This document shows, one piece after another, positions 54,057-63,041 of a stretch of 64,000 bases of DNA (its first letter is position 1; every line of letters begins with the position of its first letter). The DNA comes from Amycolatopsis lurida (GTDB lineage: Bacteria; Actinomycetota; Actinomycetes; Mycobacteriales; Pseudonocardiaceae). The stretch lies in contig NZ_FNTA01000002.1 of the NCBI RefSeq assembly GCF_900105055.1, positions 62,001-126,000 on the forward strand, written 5' to 3'. The notes below the pieces were generated by a model, which was given only the letters and a program-made list of their open reading frames with translations, was not told the origin of the DNA and made no database searches. Made by a program: the position numbers and the translations under genes.

Positions 54057-55513
54057 AGTTCGGCCGCCGTCCTCGATCGGCCGAGCACCCAGCTCAGCAC
54101 CGCTGTCGCCACGGCGAGCATCGCCAGCACCGCGCAGGTCACGACGAACGCGTCGCCGAACTCGGCCGCGGGGATCGACGCCGTGTCCTGTGGATTGCGC
54201 CCCAGCGCGGCGCGGTAGACCGTGCCGATACCCGCGATCCCGACGGCCATCGCGGCCTGGGTGACGGTGTTCAGCACGCCCGAACCCGCCCCGGTCAGAT
54301 CGGCGGGCACCTGGGCCATGGCGATGCCGACCAGCGGTGAGACCACCAGTCCCTGCCCGATCCCGGACAGCCCGATGGTGACCGCGAGCGCGATCGCCTG
54401 GGTGCCGGCGCCGGTCTGCACGATGAACGGCATCGGCAGGAAGCTCGCGGTCATCAGGAGAGCGCCGGTGATCAGCACCCGGGTTCCGTAGCGCTCGGCC
54501 AGCCGGCGTCCGGCCACCGACGCCACCGCGAATCCGACGCCCAGCGGCACGAACACCACGCCGGTGGCCAGCGGGTCCAGGTGCAGCGCGGACTGGAGGT
54601 AGTACGTCAGGACCAGGAAGTAGCCCGCGTTGCCGGCGAAGAACACCGTCACCGTCGCCATGCTGGCCGGAAACCCGCGCCCGCGAAGGACACGAGCCGG
54701 CAGCAGCGGATCCCCGCCGCGCGCGGCCAGCCTGTTCTCGTAGCGGAACAGGCAGAACGTCAGCAGCGCGGCGGCGGCGAAGCAGAGCCAGATCCACGGC
54801 GGCCAGCCGTGTTCCGGGCCGAGCGACAACGGGATCAGCAGGATCGGCAGCACGGACGCGGTGAGCACCGTCCCCACCATGTCCAGCGGCGCGGCGACCT
54901 CGCTTCTGCTTTCCCGGACCGTCGACGGTGCGGCCAGCAGGATGAGCAGCCCGATCGGCACGTTGATCAGGAAGATCGTCCGCCATTCCAGCCCGGCGAC
55001 GTCCACGTTCAGGAGCAGGCCGCCGCCGATCAGCCCGGCGACGACCCCGAGCCCGATCACCGACCCGTAGGCGCCGATCGCGCGCTGCCGGTCCTGTCGC
55101 CGGGCGAAGGTGCCCTGGATGATCGACAGCACCTGGGGCATCAGGACGGCCGCCGCCGCGCCCTGCAGGACCCGCGCCACGATCAGGAGATTCGCCGTGG
55201 GGCACACCGCGCACAGCACCGAGGCGACGGTGAACGCCGCGACGCCGTACTGGAAGACCTTCTTGCGGCCGAAGCGGTCGCCGAGTTTCCCGCCGGTCAC
55301 CATGCCGGCCGCGTAGGCGATCACGTAGCCGTCGATGACGAATTGGATCTGGCCGAAACTGGCGCCCAGATCCGCTTGGATCGGCGGGCTGGCCACGTTC
55401 ACGATGAACATGTCGATCTGGCCCATGAACGTGGCCAGCAGGACCACCCCGATCCCGGCCCAGTCACGAGGACTCGGCACGGTGGAGGGGGAGGTGTCCG
55501 CGACGGCAACCAT
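54053..55513 (-). CDS. DHA2-type MFS drug exporter
   Basis: 486 residues with 14 membrane helices. EmrB/QacA features: LATFMGQIDMFIVNVASPPI, GKLGDRFGRKKVFQYGV, RVLQGAAAAVLMPQVLSII, GLIGGGLLL and WRTIFLINVPIG. It likely exports the product of the surrounding cluster and confers self-resistance. ATG 55513 is 8 nt after the SDR stop. Confidence 0.9.
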   Translation of the reverse strand: MVAVADTSPSTVPSPRDWAGIGVVLLATFMGQIDMFIVNVASPPIQADLGASFGQIQFVIDGYVIAYAAGMVTGGKLGDRFGRKKVFQYGVAAFTVASVLCAVCPTANLLIVARVLQGAAAAVLMPQVLSIIQGTFARRQDRQRAIGAYGSVIGLGVVAGLIGGGLLLNVDVAGLEWRTIFLINVPIGLLILLAAPSTVRESRSEVAAPLDMVGTVLTASVLPILLIPLSLGPEHGWPPWIWLCFAAAALLTFCLFRYENRLAARGGDPLLPARVLRGRGFPASMATVTVFFAGNAGYFLVLTYYLQSALHLDPLATGVVFVPLGVGFAVASVAGRRLAERYGTRVLITGALLMTASFLPMPFIVQTGAGTQAIALAVTIGLSGIGQGLVVSPLVGIAMAQVPADLTGAGSGVLNTVTQAAMAVGIAGIGTVYRAALGRNPQDTASIPAAEFGDAFVVTCAVLAMLAVATAVLSWVLGRSRTAAEL

Positions 55514-55521
55514 TCTCGTCC

Positions 55522-56247
55522 TTACCTGGTCGTGTGCGCGCCGCCGTTGACCCCGAGGGTCTGCCCGGTGATGTGCCGGGCGCCGGCGGAAGCGAGGAAG
55601 TACACCGTTTCGGCGATGTCGACGGGAATCCCGGCACGGCCGGTGCAGGTCGCGTCGACCAGTTGCCCGGCCCGTTCGGCGGGGAGCTTGTCCCGGAAGA
55701 ACTCGGTCTCCCGGATGTAGCCGGGCGCGACCACGTTCGTGGTGATCCCGCGGGCGCCGAGCCGCCGGGCGAGGTCGACGTTCCACGACGCCAGCCCTGC
55801 CTTGGCCGCGCCGTAGGATCCGGCGCCCTGATCGGCGGCGATGGACCCGATGTGGATCACCGCCCCGCCTTCGGCCAGCCTGCTCTCCACCGCGGTGGTG
55901 GTCAGCACCGCGCTGATCAGGTTGGCGTCCAGATTGGCCCGCCAGTGCGCGAGGACTCCGGCGAGCCCGTCCTGGTCGGGGAGATCGAAATCGGTGTTGC
56001 CACCGGCGTTGTTGACCAGTACGTCGATCGGCCCGTCCAGCTCGGCGAGCGCGGTGGTCACCTGTTCGGGATCGGTGCTGTCGCAGACGAGCGGCCGGAC
56101 CGACGAGCCCAGCTCGGCCGCCGCCGAGACCAGTACGTCCTTGCGCCGTCCGGTGATGTGCACGACGGCGTCCGACGCCGCGAATCGCGCCGCCACGGCC
56201 CTGCCGATGCCGGTGCCCCCACCGGTGACCAGGATTGTCCGAGTCAT
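55522..56247 (-). CDS. SDR-family oxidoreductase
   Basis: 241 residues, classical short-chain dehydrogenase: TGGGTGIGRAVAA (NAD(P) motif), DVLVNNAGG, HIGSIAADQGAGSYGAAKAG (Ser, Tyr and Lys) and NVVAPGYIRETEFF. It would reduce a keto group or oxidise a hydroxyl in the pathway. First gene of the exporter-aminomutase transcript, divergent from a MarR regulator. Confidence 0.9.
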   Translation of the reverse strand: MTRTILVTGGGTGIGRAVAARFAASDAVVHITGRRKDVLVSAAAELGSSVRPLVCDSTDPEQVTTALAELDGPIDVLVNNAGGNTDFDLPDQDGLAGVLAHWRANLDANLISAVLTTTAVESRLAEGGAVIHIGSIAADQGAGSYGAAKAGLASWNVDLARRLGARGITTNVVAPGYIRETEFFRDKLPAERAGQLVDATCTGRAGIPVDIAETVYFLASAGARHITGQTLGVNGGAHTTR

Positions 56248-56282
56248 CTAGCCTCCTTCGTGTTCGCCGGTCCAAACTCACG

Positions 56283-56294
56283 TTTAGGCCTAAA
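56283..56294. promoter_or_regulatory. MarR operator in the SDR-MarR gap
   Basis: The 12-nt perfect palindrome TTTAGGCCTAAA lies in the 94-bp divergent gap, 35 nt from the SDR start. Its size, symmetry and position suit a MarR dimer repressing both directions. Confidence 0.65.
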
Positions 56295-56341
56295 TGATAG
56301 GCTGTGCGCCGAGCAGCCGACAACCGCGGTGGAGGTCTGGG

Positions 56342-56905
56342 ATGAGTACAGCGTCCGAAATGGACCCCACGCCGGACGCCGCGGACGAGATCGAGGCGGC
56401 GTGGCAGCGCGAGCGGCCCGGAACGTCGACGGAGTCCATCGGCATCGTGACCAGGGTGTGGCAGCTCGCCAAGTTGTTCGGCGAGGACCGGCGCCGCGTC
56501 CTTCTCGACTCCGATGTCGATTCGGCCACCCTGGACCTGCTGAGCGTGCTCCGGCGCAGTTCCCCGCCGTACTCGCTGACGACCAGGGAGCTGGCGAGGT
56601 TGACCCTGGTCACGGCGGGAGCGATCTCTCAGCGGGTGGCCCGCGCGGAACGCGAGGGACTGGTCGAGCGGCACACCGAACCGCCCGGCCGGAGTGTGTA
56701 CGTGACACTGACCCCGGCCGGGCACGCACTGGTGGAGCAGACCGTCGATCGGGTGCTGGAGCGGGAACTCGAACTGGTTTCCGGGCTGAGCGAAGAGCAG
56801 CGGGCCCAGCTCGCCTCACTGTTGCGGGTGCTGCTCGCCGAGGTCCAGAGCCGGTGCGACGATCACGGTGTCTCCCACGTCGGCGATGTCGGTACGGCGC
56901 TCTGA
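56342..56905 (+). CDS. MarR-family regulator of the biosynthetic cluster
   Basis: 187 residues from ATG 56342. MarR winged helix: DSATLDLLSVLRRSSPPYSL, TTRELARLTLVTAGAISQRV, AEREGLVERHTEPPGRSVYV, TLTPAGHALV. Divergent from the SDR-MFS-aminomutase operon, so it probably couples export to product level. It is the only rightward gene in this cluster and converges on the DAHP synthase gene. Confidence 0.88.
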   Translation: MSTASEMDPTPDAADEIEAAWQRERPGTSTESIGIVTRVWQLAKLFGEDRRRVLLDSDVDSATLDLLSVLRRSSPPYSLTTRELARLTLVTAGAISQRVARAEREGLVERHTEPPGRSVYVTLTPAGHALVEQTVDRVLERELELVSGLSEEQRAQLASLLRVLLAEVQSRCDDHGVSHVGDVGTAL

Positions 56906-56923
56906 ACCCGCCACGCCGGGGAT

Positions 56924-58126
56924 TCAGAGCAACCGGGTGAAATGCCGGACGACCTGCTGCGCCTGAACCGGGTTCAGCCGGGGATCACAGGCGGACTCGT
57001 ACCTGTCCAACTCCAGCGCGCCGGTCAGCTCGGCCGCCGTGCCCACGCATTCGGTCACCGGATCGGGGCTCACTTCGAGGTGGAGCCCGCCGGGGTGGAC
57101 CCCGTGCTCTCGCAAGATCCGGCAGAAGTGCCCGACCTCGGCCTGGATCTCGGTCACCACCCGGGTCTTCTGCCCGGCCGCCGTCTTCCTGGTGTTGCCG
57201 TGCATGGGATCGCAGAGCCAGGTCACCTGCCCTGCCGCCGTGCCGAGCGCGGCCACCAGCGCCGGGAGCCTGCCCGCGATCTTCTCCGCGCCCATGCGGA
57301 CGATGAGGCTCAGCCTGCCTCGGCGATGCCCGGTGGCCAGCCGGTCGACGATCGCGATCAGTTCCTCCGGGGTCGCGTTCGGGCCGATCTTCACTCCGAC
57401 GGGGTTGGTGATCCCTTCGGCGAACGCGAGATGCGCGTGGTCGAGCTGCCGGGTGCGCTCACCGATCCACACCATGTGGGCCGAGGAGGCGTAGGTGCCG
57501 CCGCGGGCCTGATCCTGCCGGAGCAGCGCGTGCTCGAAATCCAGCAGCAGGGCTTCGTGGCTGATGTAGGTCGGCGCCAGCATCGAGCTGATTCCGCTGC
57601 CGCCTTCGGAAAGCAGCAACTGCCGCATGAACAACGCGTCCAGGCCCTTCGCCGTGAGGTCGTAGGCGGTCAGCATGCGCGCCGGATCGGCTCGCCTCGC
57701 CGCGGCGGTGGGACTCACGCCGTTCACCGCGTCGCCGCGGTAGACGGGGATTTCCGTGCCGTCCGGCAGGACTTCCGTAGCGCAGGAACGGGGTTTGGCG
57801 AACTGTCCGGCGAACCGGCCGATCCGGACGGTCGGCACTCCGGCGGATTCGGCGGTTTCGCAGAGGTGGTGCAGCTGGGAAGCCTTGGCCTGGACCCGGT
57901 GCCGCGCCGAGTCGGAGAACAGCTCGGCACAGTCCCCGGCCTGGATCACCACGGCTTCCCCGCGGGCCACGAACTCGAGTTCGCCTGCCAGCGCGTAACA
58001 CGAATGCGCGTCGACGAGCGGCGGCCGGGCGCGCAATTCGTTCCGCACGGCGGCCAGCTCCTCCGGCGCGGACCAGTCGGGTTGGTGGGCGGCGGCGATT
58101 TCCAGCACTGCGTGGGGGAGCATCAC
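56924..58126 (-). CDS. Class II DAHP synthase (secondary-metabolism type)
   Basis: About 400 residues. It condenses phosphoenolpyruvate with erythrose 4-phosphate to start the shikimate pathway. Metal ligands of class II enzymes are all present: Cys66 (VIQAGDCAELF), His in LCDPMHGNTRKT, Glu in LHLEVSPDPVTEC and Asp in DPRLNPVQ. At about 400 residues it lacks the N-terminal regulatory extension of housekeeping enzymes such as that of Mycobacterium, as PhzC-type pathway copies do. It would raise the tyrosine or other shikimate-derived pool for the cluster. GTG 58126 and ATG 58123 are both possible; AGGAG precedes them. Confidence 0.9.
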   Translation of the reverse strand: MMLPHAVLEIAAAHQPDWSAPEELAAVRNELRARPPLVDAHSCYALAGELEFVARGEAVVIQAGDCAELFSDSARHRVQAKASQLHHLCETAESAGVPTVRIGRFAGQFAKPRSCATEVLPDGTEIPVYRGDAVNGVSPTAAARRADPARMLTAYDLTAKGLDALFMRQLLLSEGGSGISSMLAPTYISHEALLLDFEHALLRQDQARGGTYASSAHMVWIGERTRQLDHAHLAFAEGITNPVGVKIGPNATPEELIAIVDRLATGHRRGRLSLIVRMGAEKIAGRLPALVAALGTAAGQVTWLCDPMHGNTRKTAAGQKTRVVTEIQAEVGHFCRILREHGVHPGGLHLEVSPDPVTECVGTAAELTGALELDRYESACDPRLNPVQAQQVVRHFTRLL

Positions 58127-58151
58127 GGTCTCCTGATGTGGTGGGTGGTGA

Positions 58152-59561
58152 TCACGCGGGACGAAGGTCCGGCGGTTTCAGGCGCCGCTGTACCCGCCGG
58201 GCCAGCTCGATCAGCCGTTCTTCGCTGCCGGGCGGGCCGACGATCTGCACCCCGAGCGGCGCGCGGTTCACCCGGCTGAGCCGGGCGGGCACGGCGACGG
58301 CGGGCAATCCGGCGAAACTGGCGATCGGGGTGTACCCGATCCGCCGGTCGTAATCGGCTTCGCCAGGGGCGGGAATGGTGGTGGCCACGGGACGGCTGGT
58401 CCGCAGATCGGGCGGGGGAGAGGGATCCAGCGGCAGCAGCCAGGCGTGCGTGTGTTCACCGAAGCGGACGGCGTTCCGCTGACGGCAGGAGTGCATCGCG
58501 TCGAGGATCTCGGTGTACTGGCCGTCGGTCACCCGTGCGCCGACTTCCAGCGCCTGCTCGGTGCTTTCGTGCACCGGCACGGTGATCCAATGCCGCCACT
58601 GCCGGTAGCCGTCCCACGCCTGCCGCGCACACAGCTGCCAGGCGTCGCCGCGGCGCTGCCAGAGCTCGTCGTCCACCCGCAGGTCGGCCAGGTCGTGGCC
58701 GTCGTCGGTCAGCGCGGCGCCGACCAGATCGAGGGTTTCCAGCATCTCCGGGGCGCACGAGCCGTCTCGCACGTTGGCGGGCACGCCGATGCGGTACCGG
58801 GCAGGCGTTGGCCGCCCGGCCGAGCCGAGCAGGGATCCCATACCGAGGCGCTGCCACAGGAACGCGAGGTCTTCGGCGGTGCGCGCCACCCAGCCGACCG
58901 CGTCCATCGGCGGTGACAACGGGAAGATGCCGTGCAGCAGCCCCGGATCGTGGGTCATGCGCAAGCCGACGGTGCCGCAATGCCCGGCGGGCCACCGCAC
59001 CGAACCGAGGACGTCCGTGCCCATCGCGAGATCACACAGATGGGCGGCGACGGAGACACCCGCGCCGGTACTCGAACCGGCGGGGTCGATATGCGGGAAC
59101 CAGGGATTCACGCAGCCGGATCCGACGCCGATGTTCAGTTCGGTGCTCACGACCTTGCCGATCACCAGCTCCTCGACACCGGCGAGCCGGGAGAGCGCCC
59201 GTGCCGTAGCGGCCGGATGATGCCGGTAATGGCGCAGCCCCAGCGAAGTGGGCAGGCCGGCGACGTCGATGGTGTCCTTGACGCCGACGCGGATCAGCGG
59301 CGTGCCCGCGCTCGGCGTCCTCCTCGTGGTGACCGCCCGGTATCGCGCGTCGGCCACGGAGTACCAGGTTTCGTTCTGCTCCGCCCATTTCCGGTCGTCC
59401 CACTCGCCCCGGTCATGCAGACCACATCGTTCGGCGAGGGGCAGCTCCAGCAGATCGGGCAGTTCCGGCCGGTCGTCCGGGTAGGTGATACCGGCGTTCT
59501 CCGCGTAGCCGTTCAGCGACGAGGCGGGATCGGACGGGAGTGGCCGGGGCGCCGCGCTCAT
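58152..59561 (-). CDS. Amidase-signature family protein
   Basis: 469 residues. Amidase signature: catalytic Lys in IRVGVKDTIDVAGLPT, and the Gly/Ser-rich loop DPAGSSTGAGVSVAA. The nucleophile region GTDVLGSVRWPAGHCGTVGL keeps a Ser where the nucleophile is expected and departs from the usual GGSIR form (GSVRWPA). It could hydrolyse or form an amide in the pathway, or release a protecting group. It overlaps the acyl-adenylating enzyme by 4 nt. Confidence 0.82.
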   Translation of the reverse strand: MSAAPRPLPSDPASSLNGYAENAGITYPDDRPELPDLLELPLAERCGLHDRGEWDDRKWAEQNETWYSVADARYRAVTTRRTPSAGTPLIRVGVKDTIDVAGLPTSLGLRHYRHHPAATARALSRLAGVEELVIGKVVSTELNIGVGSGCVNPWFPHIDPAGSSTGAGVSVAAHLCDLAMGTDVLGSVRWPAGHCGTVGLRMTHDPGLLHGIFPLSPPMDAVGWVARTAEDLAFLWQRLGMGSLLGSAGRPTPARYRIGVPANVRDGSCAPEMLETLDLVGAALTDDGHDLADLRVDDELWQRRGDAWQLCARQAWDGYRQWRHWITVPVHESTEQALEVGARVTDGQYTEILDAMHSCRQRNAVRFGEHTHAWLLPLDPSPPPDLRTSRPVATTIPAPGEADYDRRIGYTPIASFAGLPAVAVPARLSRVNRAPLGVQIVGPPGSEERLIELARRVQRRLKPPDLRPA

Positions 59562-60574
59562 CGGCTCACCCCTTCCAGCGCCGCCACGGGTTCTTGCTGT
59601 GTGAGCGCGTACAAGGCGGTGACCGCGATCTTCCCGGTCGCGGTCCGGGGGATGCGCCGGACCTGGTGCATCGCGCGCGGTGGGGTGACGTCGTGCATGA
59701 CCGTCCGCAGCCGCTCGACGAGCTGACGGCGGGAGAGCTCCCGATCGAGGCTGTAGAACAATTCGTAGTGCTCGGCGCGGACGGGATCGCGTACGGGCAG
59801 GCAGGCGACGTCCAGGCCGTCGACCGAGTTCCGCAGCGCGGTCGCGAGTTCTTCCAGGTTCACCCGCTCCCCGTTCACCTTGATCAGCGCCGAGGCCCGC
59901 CCGTGGAACTCGAACGAGCGCTCGTCACGGTGGATCACGTCGGGCAGCCGCCACGTTTCCGGCCGGACCGTCATGTCGCTGCGGCGGGCCAGCCGCGGGC
60001 TCCGGATGTGGAGCCACTGTCCGGCACTCTCACCGGGATCGGCGAACTCGACGTCGGGCAGGAGCCGCCAGCGCCCCGCCTCGGCGCCCGAGGGCGCGAT
60101 GTCCCGGTACGCGATCCCGCCGGTTTCGGTCGACCCGAACAGCTCGACCGCGCGGAAACCGGTGCCGGACAACGCGGCCACTACCTCGCCGGTGGCCTGC
60201 ACCGTCGGCCCGGTCCCGTGCAGGGCGACCGCCGAGGGCAGCTCCTCGAGCTGGCCGAGCAGATGTCGCAGCACCAGCCAGCTCGACGGCAGGCAGACGA
60301 ACAGCGTCCGCTTCTTCTCCACCTCCGGTGGCAATCCGGTGGGCGCGTGGGTGAGGTGATGCACGGGAACGCCGCGGATCTCCGGCAGGACCTGCGCGAA
60401 CAACCGGCCGAACAGATGCTCCACCGGCGCGAAGCTGACGATCTGCTCGATCTCGCCGACGAGTTCGTCCGCGATGAGCTCCGCCTCGACCCGCAGCTGG
60501 CCGGGGGTGCGCAGCCACACGGCTGGTGATCCCGTGTGCCCGGAGGTGCGGAACTCGATTTCCGTCGAGGTCAT
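59558..60574 (-). CDS. Compact acyl-adenylating enzyme
   Basis: 338 residues from ATG 60574. ANL-superfamily motifs in order: FRTSGHTGSPAVWLRT (P-loop, only ~8 residues from the start), ELFGSTETGGIAYRD (A5), FEFHGRASALIKVNGERVNL (hinge) and RRIPRTATGKI (A10 Lys). The usual ~150-residue N-terminal subdomain ahead of the P-loop is missing, so it is much shorter than standard acyl-CoA or acyl-ACP ligases. It lies 4 nt into the ACP gene, which suggests that it charges that ACP. Confidence 0.78.
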   Translation of the reverse strand: MTSTEIEFRTSGHTGSPAVWLRTPGQLRVEAELIADELVGEIEQIVSFAPVEHLFGRLFAQVLPEIRGVPVHHLTHAPTGLPPEVEKKRTLFVCLPSSWLVLRHLLGQLEELPSAVALHGTGPTVQATGEVVAALSGTGFRAVELFGSTETGGIAYRDIAPSGAEAGRWRLLPDVEFADPGESAGQWLHIRSPRLARRSDMTVRPETWRLPDVIHRDERSFEFHGRASALIKVNGERVNLEELATALRNSVDGLDVACLPVRDPVRAEHYELFYSLDRELSRRQLVERLRTVMHDVTPPRAMHQVRRIPRTATGKIAVTALYALTQQEPVAALEGVSR

Positions 60575-60873
60575 CGAGGCCCTCCGAACACGGCCTGGTC
60601 TTCCAGCTGGGAGTGGACGAATTCGGCGATGCGGTCCAGCTGCGCGAAGGTGTAGCGGACATCGTGTTCGACGAAGTCGACCTCGATGTCGAATTCCTTT
60701 TCCATCGCGGTGACGCATTCCATCGCGCCGAGGCTGTCGTAGCGGTCACCGAGCGTTTCCGGGAGTGGCGCGTCGGCGGGCAGGTCGTCGATCTCCGGGC
60801 CGAACAAGGCGGCCAGTACGGCCCTCGTCCGGGTCTGCAGGGTTTCGAGGGTGGGCACGGAGGATAAGGTCAT
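60571..60873 (-). CDS. Free-standing acyl carrier protein
   Basis: 100 residues from ATG 60873. The phosphopantetheine site is the Ser in GDRYDSLGAMECVTAMEKEF, followed by the acidic helix EFDIEVDFVEHDV typical of ACPs. It carries an acyl or aminoacyl group as a thioester. It overlaps genes on both sides by 4 nt (adenylating enzyme and tautomerase). Confidence 0.85.
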   Translation of the reverse strand: MTLSSVPTLETLQTRTRAVLAALFGPEIDDLPADAPLPETLGDRYDSLGAMECVTAMEKEFDIEVDFVEHDVRYTFAQLDRIAEFVHSQLEDQAVFGGPR

Positions 60874-61277
60874 CGGTTTCCCCTCAGTGTGGCGTCCGCG
60901 CGACGGAGTCGTCCCTCGGCGCCGAAGTACACGGATTCCTTGGGTGTGGGCCGGAATTCCAGGTAGAAGAACGGAGTTCCGGTGGTCATGCCGAGCGAGT
61001 CGGCGAGTACGGCGGCCAGTTCCTCGTAGAAGGCTTCGTCCCGTCCGACGGACACGCAGCAGACGACGCTCGCGTGGTGCAAACCTTCGTCTTCGTGCGG
61101 AAGGGCTTCGATCGGCAGGCCGCCGACGAACACCGTGCCCTCCTCGGTCCGTTCGAACCGCACGACCACGTGCCTGCGGTCGCTGTCGTGTTCGGCGAAC
61201 CACCGGGTCAGCCGGACGGCGATGGCCCGGCGTTCCACAGTGGACAGCGCCGTCGTGCGAATGGTGATGGTGGGCAT
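60870..61277 (-). CDS. Tautomerase-superfamily protein
   Basis: 135 residues. After Met removal it starts with Pro1 in MPTITIRTTALSTVERRAIA, the catalytic proline of tautomerases, and the remainder (RHVVVRFERTEEGTVFVGG, FFYLEFRPTPKESVYFG) suits the MIF or cis-CaaD-like 130-150-residue group. It may isomerise an enol or keto acid. No close named homologue is recognised. Confidence 0.65.
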   Translation of the reverse strand: MPTITIRTTALSTVERRAIAVRLTRWFAEHDSDRRHVVVRFERTEEGTVFVGGLPIEALPHEDEGLHHASVVCCVSVGRDEAFYEELAAVLADSLGMTTGTPFFYLEFRPTPKESVYFGAEGRLRRADATLRGNR

Positions 61278-61304
61278 GTTTTCCCCAGGATGGAAGGATT
61301 TCCC

Positions 61305-63041
61305 TCAGGACAGGGTGAGCGCGGGAAGGTCCGCCCGCCGCCCGGCGCTCCGTTCGCGAAGCAGCGCGCCGAGACAGTCGGCGAGCACTCCGCCACCGGT
61401 CGGAGCGAGCGGCGTCCACCCGGTGCCGTCCGGCCGGGTGAGCCGGTCCAGGAAGACGTTCAGCCGGGTGAAATCCACGGGAAGCCGCTGCCGGTCCGCG
61501 GTCACCACCGCTTCGTAGGTGCTCAGCAGATCCGGCATCCGCGAACCCTCGTTGGCGAATCCGCCGCTGCGCACCCGGTGCCGGTCGAGCAGGCCGGCCA
61601 GTTCGCCGGGCGCGGTCCGGCCCAGTTGTTCCAGGACCCGCGACGCCTGCAACCCGGCCCGGAGCGTGGGAAGCGCGCCCGGCACGTGCCGATACCCTTG
61701 TTCGTCACGGCAGCCCAGGACGAACTCCGCCAGCCGCTCGGCGGACAGCACTTCGGCGACCGGGATCCCGAGCAGCCGCAAGGTCTCCACCGCCGCCGCG
61801 GTGGAGACCAGATCCGATCCGCGGCCTTCCCAGTAGCCGAACCCACCGTCCGGGTTCTGCAGCATCGCCAGCCAGTCCGCGATCTCGCGCGGCGCGGCGG
61901 GATCGGCCACGGCCGCGCCCGCCGCGATCGCCCAAAGCGTGCACCGCACTTCGCTGCCGCGGGCGGGCATGTACATGACCCCGCCCTCGTTCGGCAGACG
62001 GCAGCCTGCCAGCCAGGTACGCCACTCGTGCTGTCGCGGGTCGTCACCCGGCGACAGCAAGGCGGTGGCCGCGGTGCTCAGCGCGTCCCCGGCGTGTTCC
62101 GGTTCGCGATAGGTGAACCCACCGGAGGGGCAGGCCAGCTCGCGCAGCCGGTGGAGTACCGGGCCGGCGTGCGGGCCGGTGTCCGCGCCCAAGGCCCGCA
62201 GCGAGCCGATCGCGCAGAAGGAGGCCCAGACGTCGGCGACGTCGTAACCGGCCCATCGGACGAACGCGCCGTCGGGCGACCGGCGGTCGAGGATCCAGTC
62301 GAGACAGCGTTGCCGCTCGGCCGGGGCCGAGCCCAGCGTTTCGAGCGCGGCCGTCGCCCGGTAGGTGGCCCACATGCACGGGGTGTCCGCCGACGGGCCG
62401 AACCGGAACCCGCCTTCGGCCTGTTGCTGCTCCCGCAGCCAGCGCACCAGCGCGGGACGGTCCCAGGGAAAGGGCGCATCCGGTTCCACGGCCCGTAAAG
62501 CCCGCCAGGACATCACGCCGTAGAAGCAGGCTCGGACGTCGGATGCCATCGTTCCGGCGTGCTCGGGCGACCAGCCGAGACCGCCGTCCGGCGCCTGCAG
62601 CGCTCGCAGCCAGCTCACCAGCCGATCCGGGTCGGGCGGGGCTTCCCGGCACACTTCCACCATGGTGCGCACCGAAAAATGCGTGGCCCAGACATCGGGG
62701 GCCTGGCCGGGCAGCATGGCGTACGCGGTACCGGACCAGGTCCGGCGCAGCCAGTCGAGTGTCGTGCCGAGCTTGGGGATCTCGGCACCGAGCTCGGCCA
62801 TCGCCTGGGTGCAGTAGAACGTCGCCCACGCGTCGGACGCCATGCCCTTGCTCCAGGCGTAACCGCCGTCGGTGTTGCGGCGGCCGCCGAGGTAGTCCAG
62901 CGTGGCGGCGCGGCCGGGCAGGTCGGCGGTCCGATCCAGCCACGAGGCCGTGCGGACGGCGGCGTAGGTGCACCACAGATCCGCTTCACCGGTGGTGACG
63001 GCGCTCCCGATCGGTGCGTGGGGAGCGAGGCGCACGGTCAT
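61305..63041 (-). CDS. Prenyltransferase/squalene-cyclase-fold repeat protein
   Basis: 578 residues from ATG 63041, overlapping the next gene by 4 nt. About ten repeats of the alpha/alpha-barrel type carry PDGGLGWSPEHAGTMASDV, AEGGFRFGPSADTPCMWATY, NPDGGFGYWEGRGSDLVSTA and PSGGFTYREPEHAGDALST, the QW-like and GGF motifs of the squalene oxidase/terpene cyclase class. A DxDD (squalene-hopene) or a zinc-binding set as in farnesyltransferases is not evident. Function is unknown; it may be a scaffold, a cyclase or a peptide-modifying enzyme. Confidence 0.8.
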   Translation of the reverse strand: MTVRLAPHAPIGSAVTTGEADLWCTYAAVRTASWLDRTADLPGRAATLDYLGGRRNTDGGYAWSKGMASDAWATFYCTQAMAELGAEIPKLGTTLDWLRRTWSGTAYAMLPGQAPDVWATHFSVRTMVEVCREAPPDPDRLVSWLRALQAPDGGLGWSPEHAGTMASDVRACFYGVMSWRALRAVEPDAPFPWDRPALVRWLREQQQAEGGFRFGPSADTPCMWATYRATAALETLGSAPAERQRCLDWILDRRSPDGAFVRWAGYDVADVWASFCAIGSLRALGADTGPHAGPVLHRLRELACPSGGFTYREPEHAGDALSTAATALLSPGDDPRQHEWRTWLAGCRLPNEGGVMYMPARGSEVRCTLWAIAAGAAVADPAAPREIADWLAMLQNPDGGFGYWEGRGSDLVSTAAAVETLRLLGIPVAEVLSAERLAEFVLGCRDEQGYRHVPGALPTLRAGLQASRVLEQLGRTAPGELAGLLDRHRVRSGGFANEGSRMPDLLSTYEAVVTADRQRLPVDFTRLNVFLDRLTRPDGTGWTPLAPTGGGVLADCLGALLRERSAGRRADLPALTLS

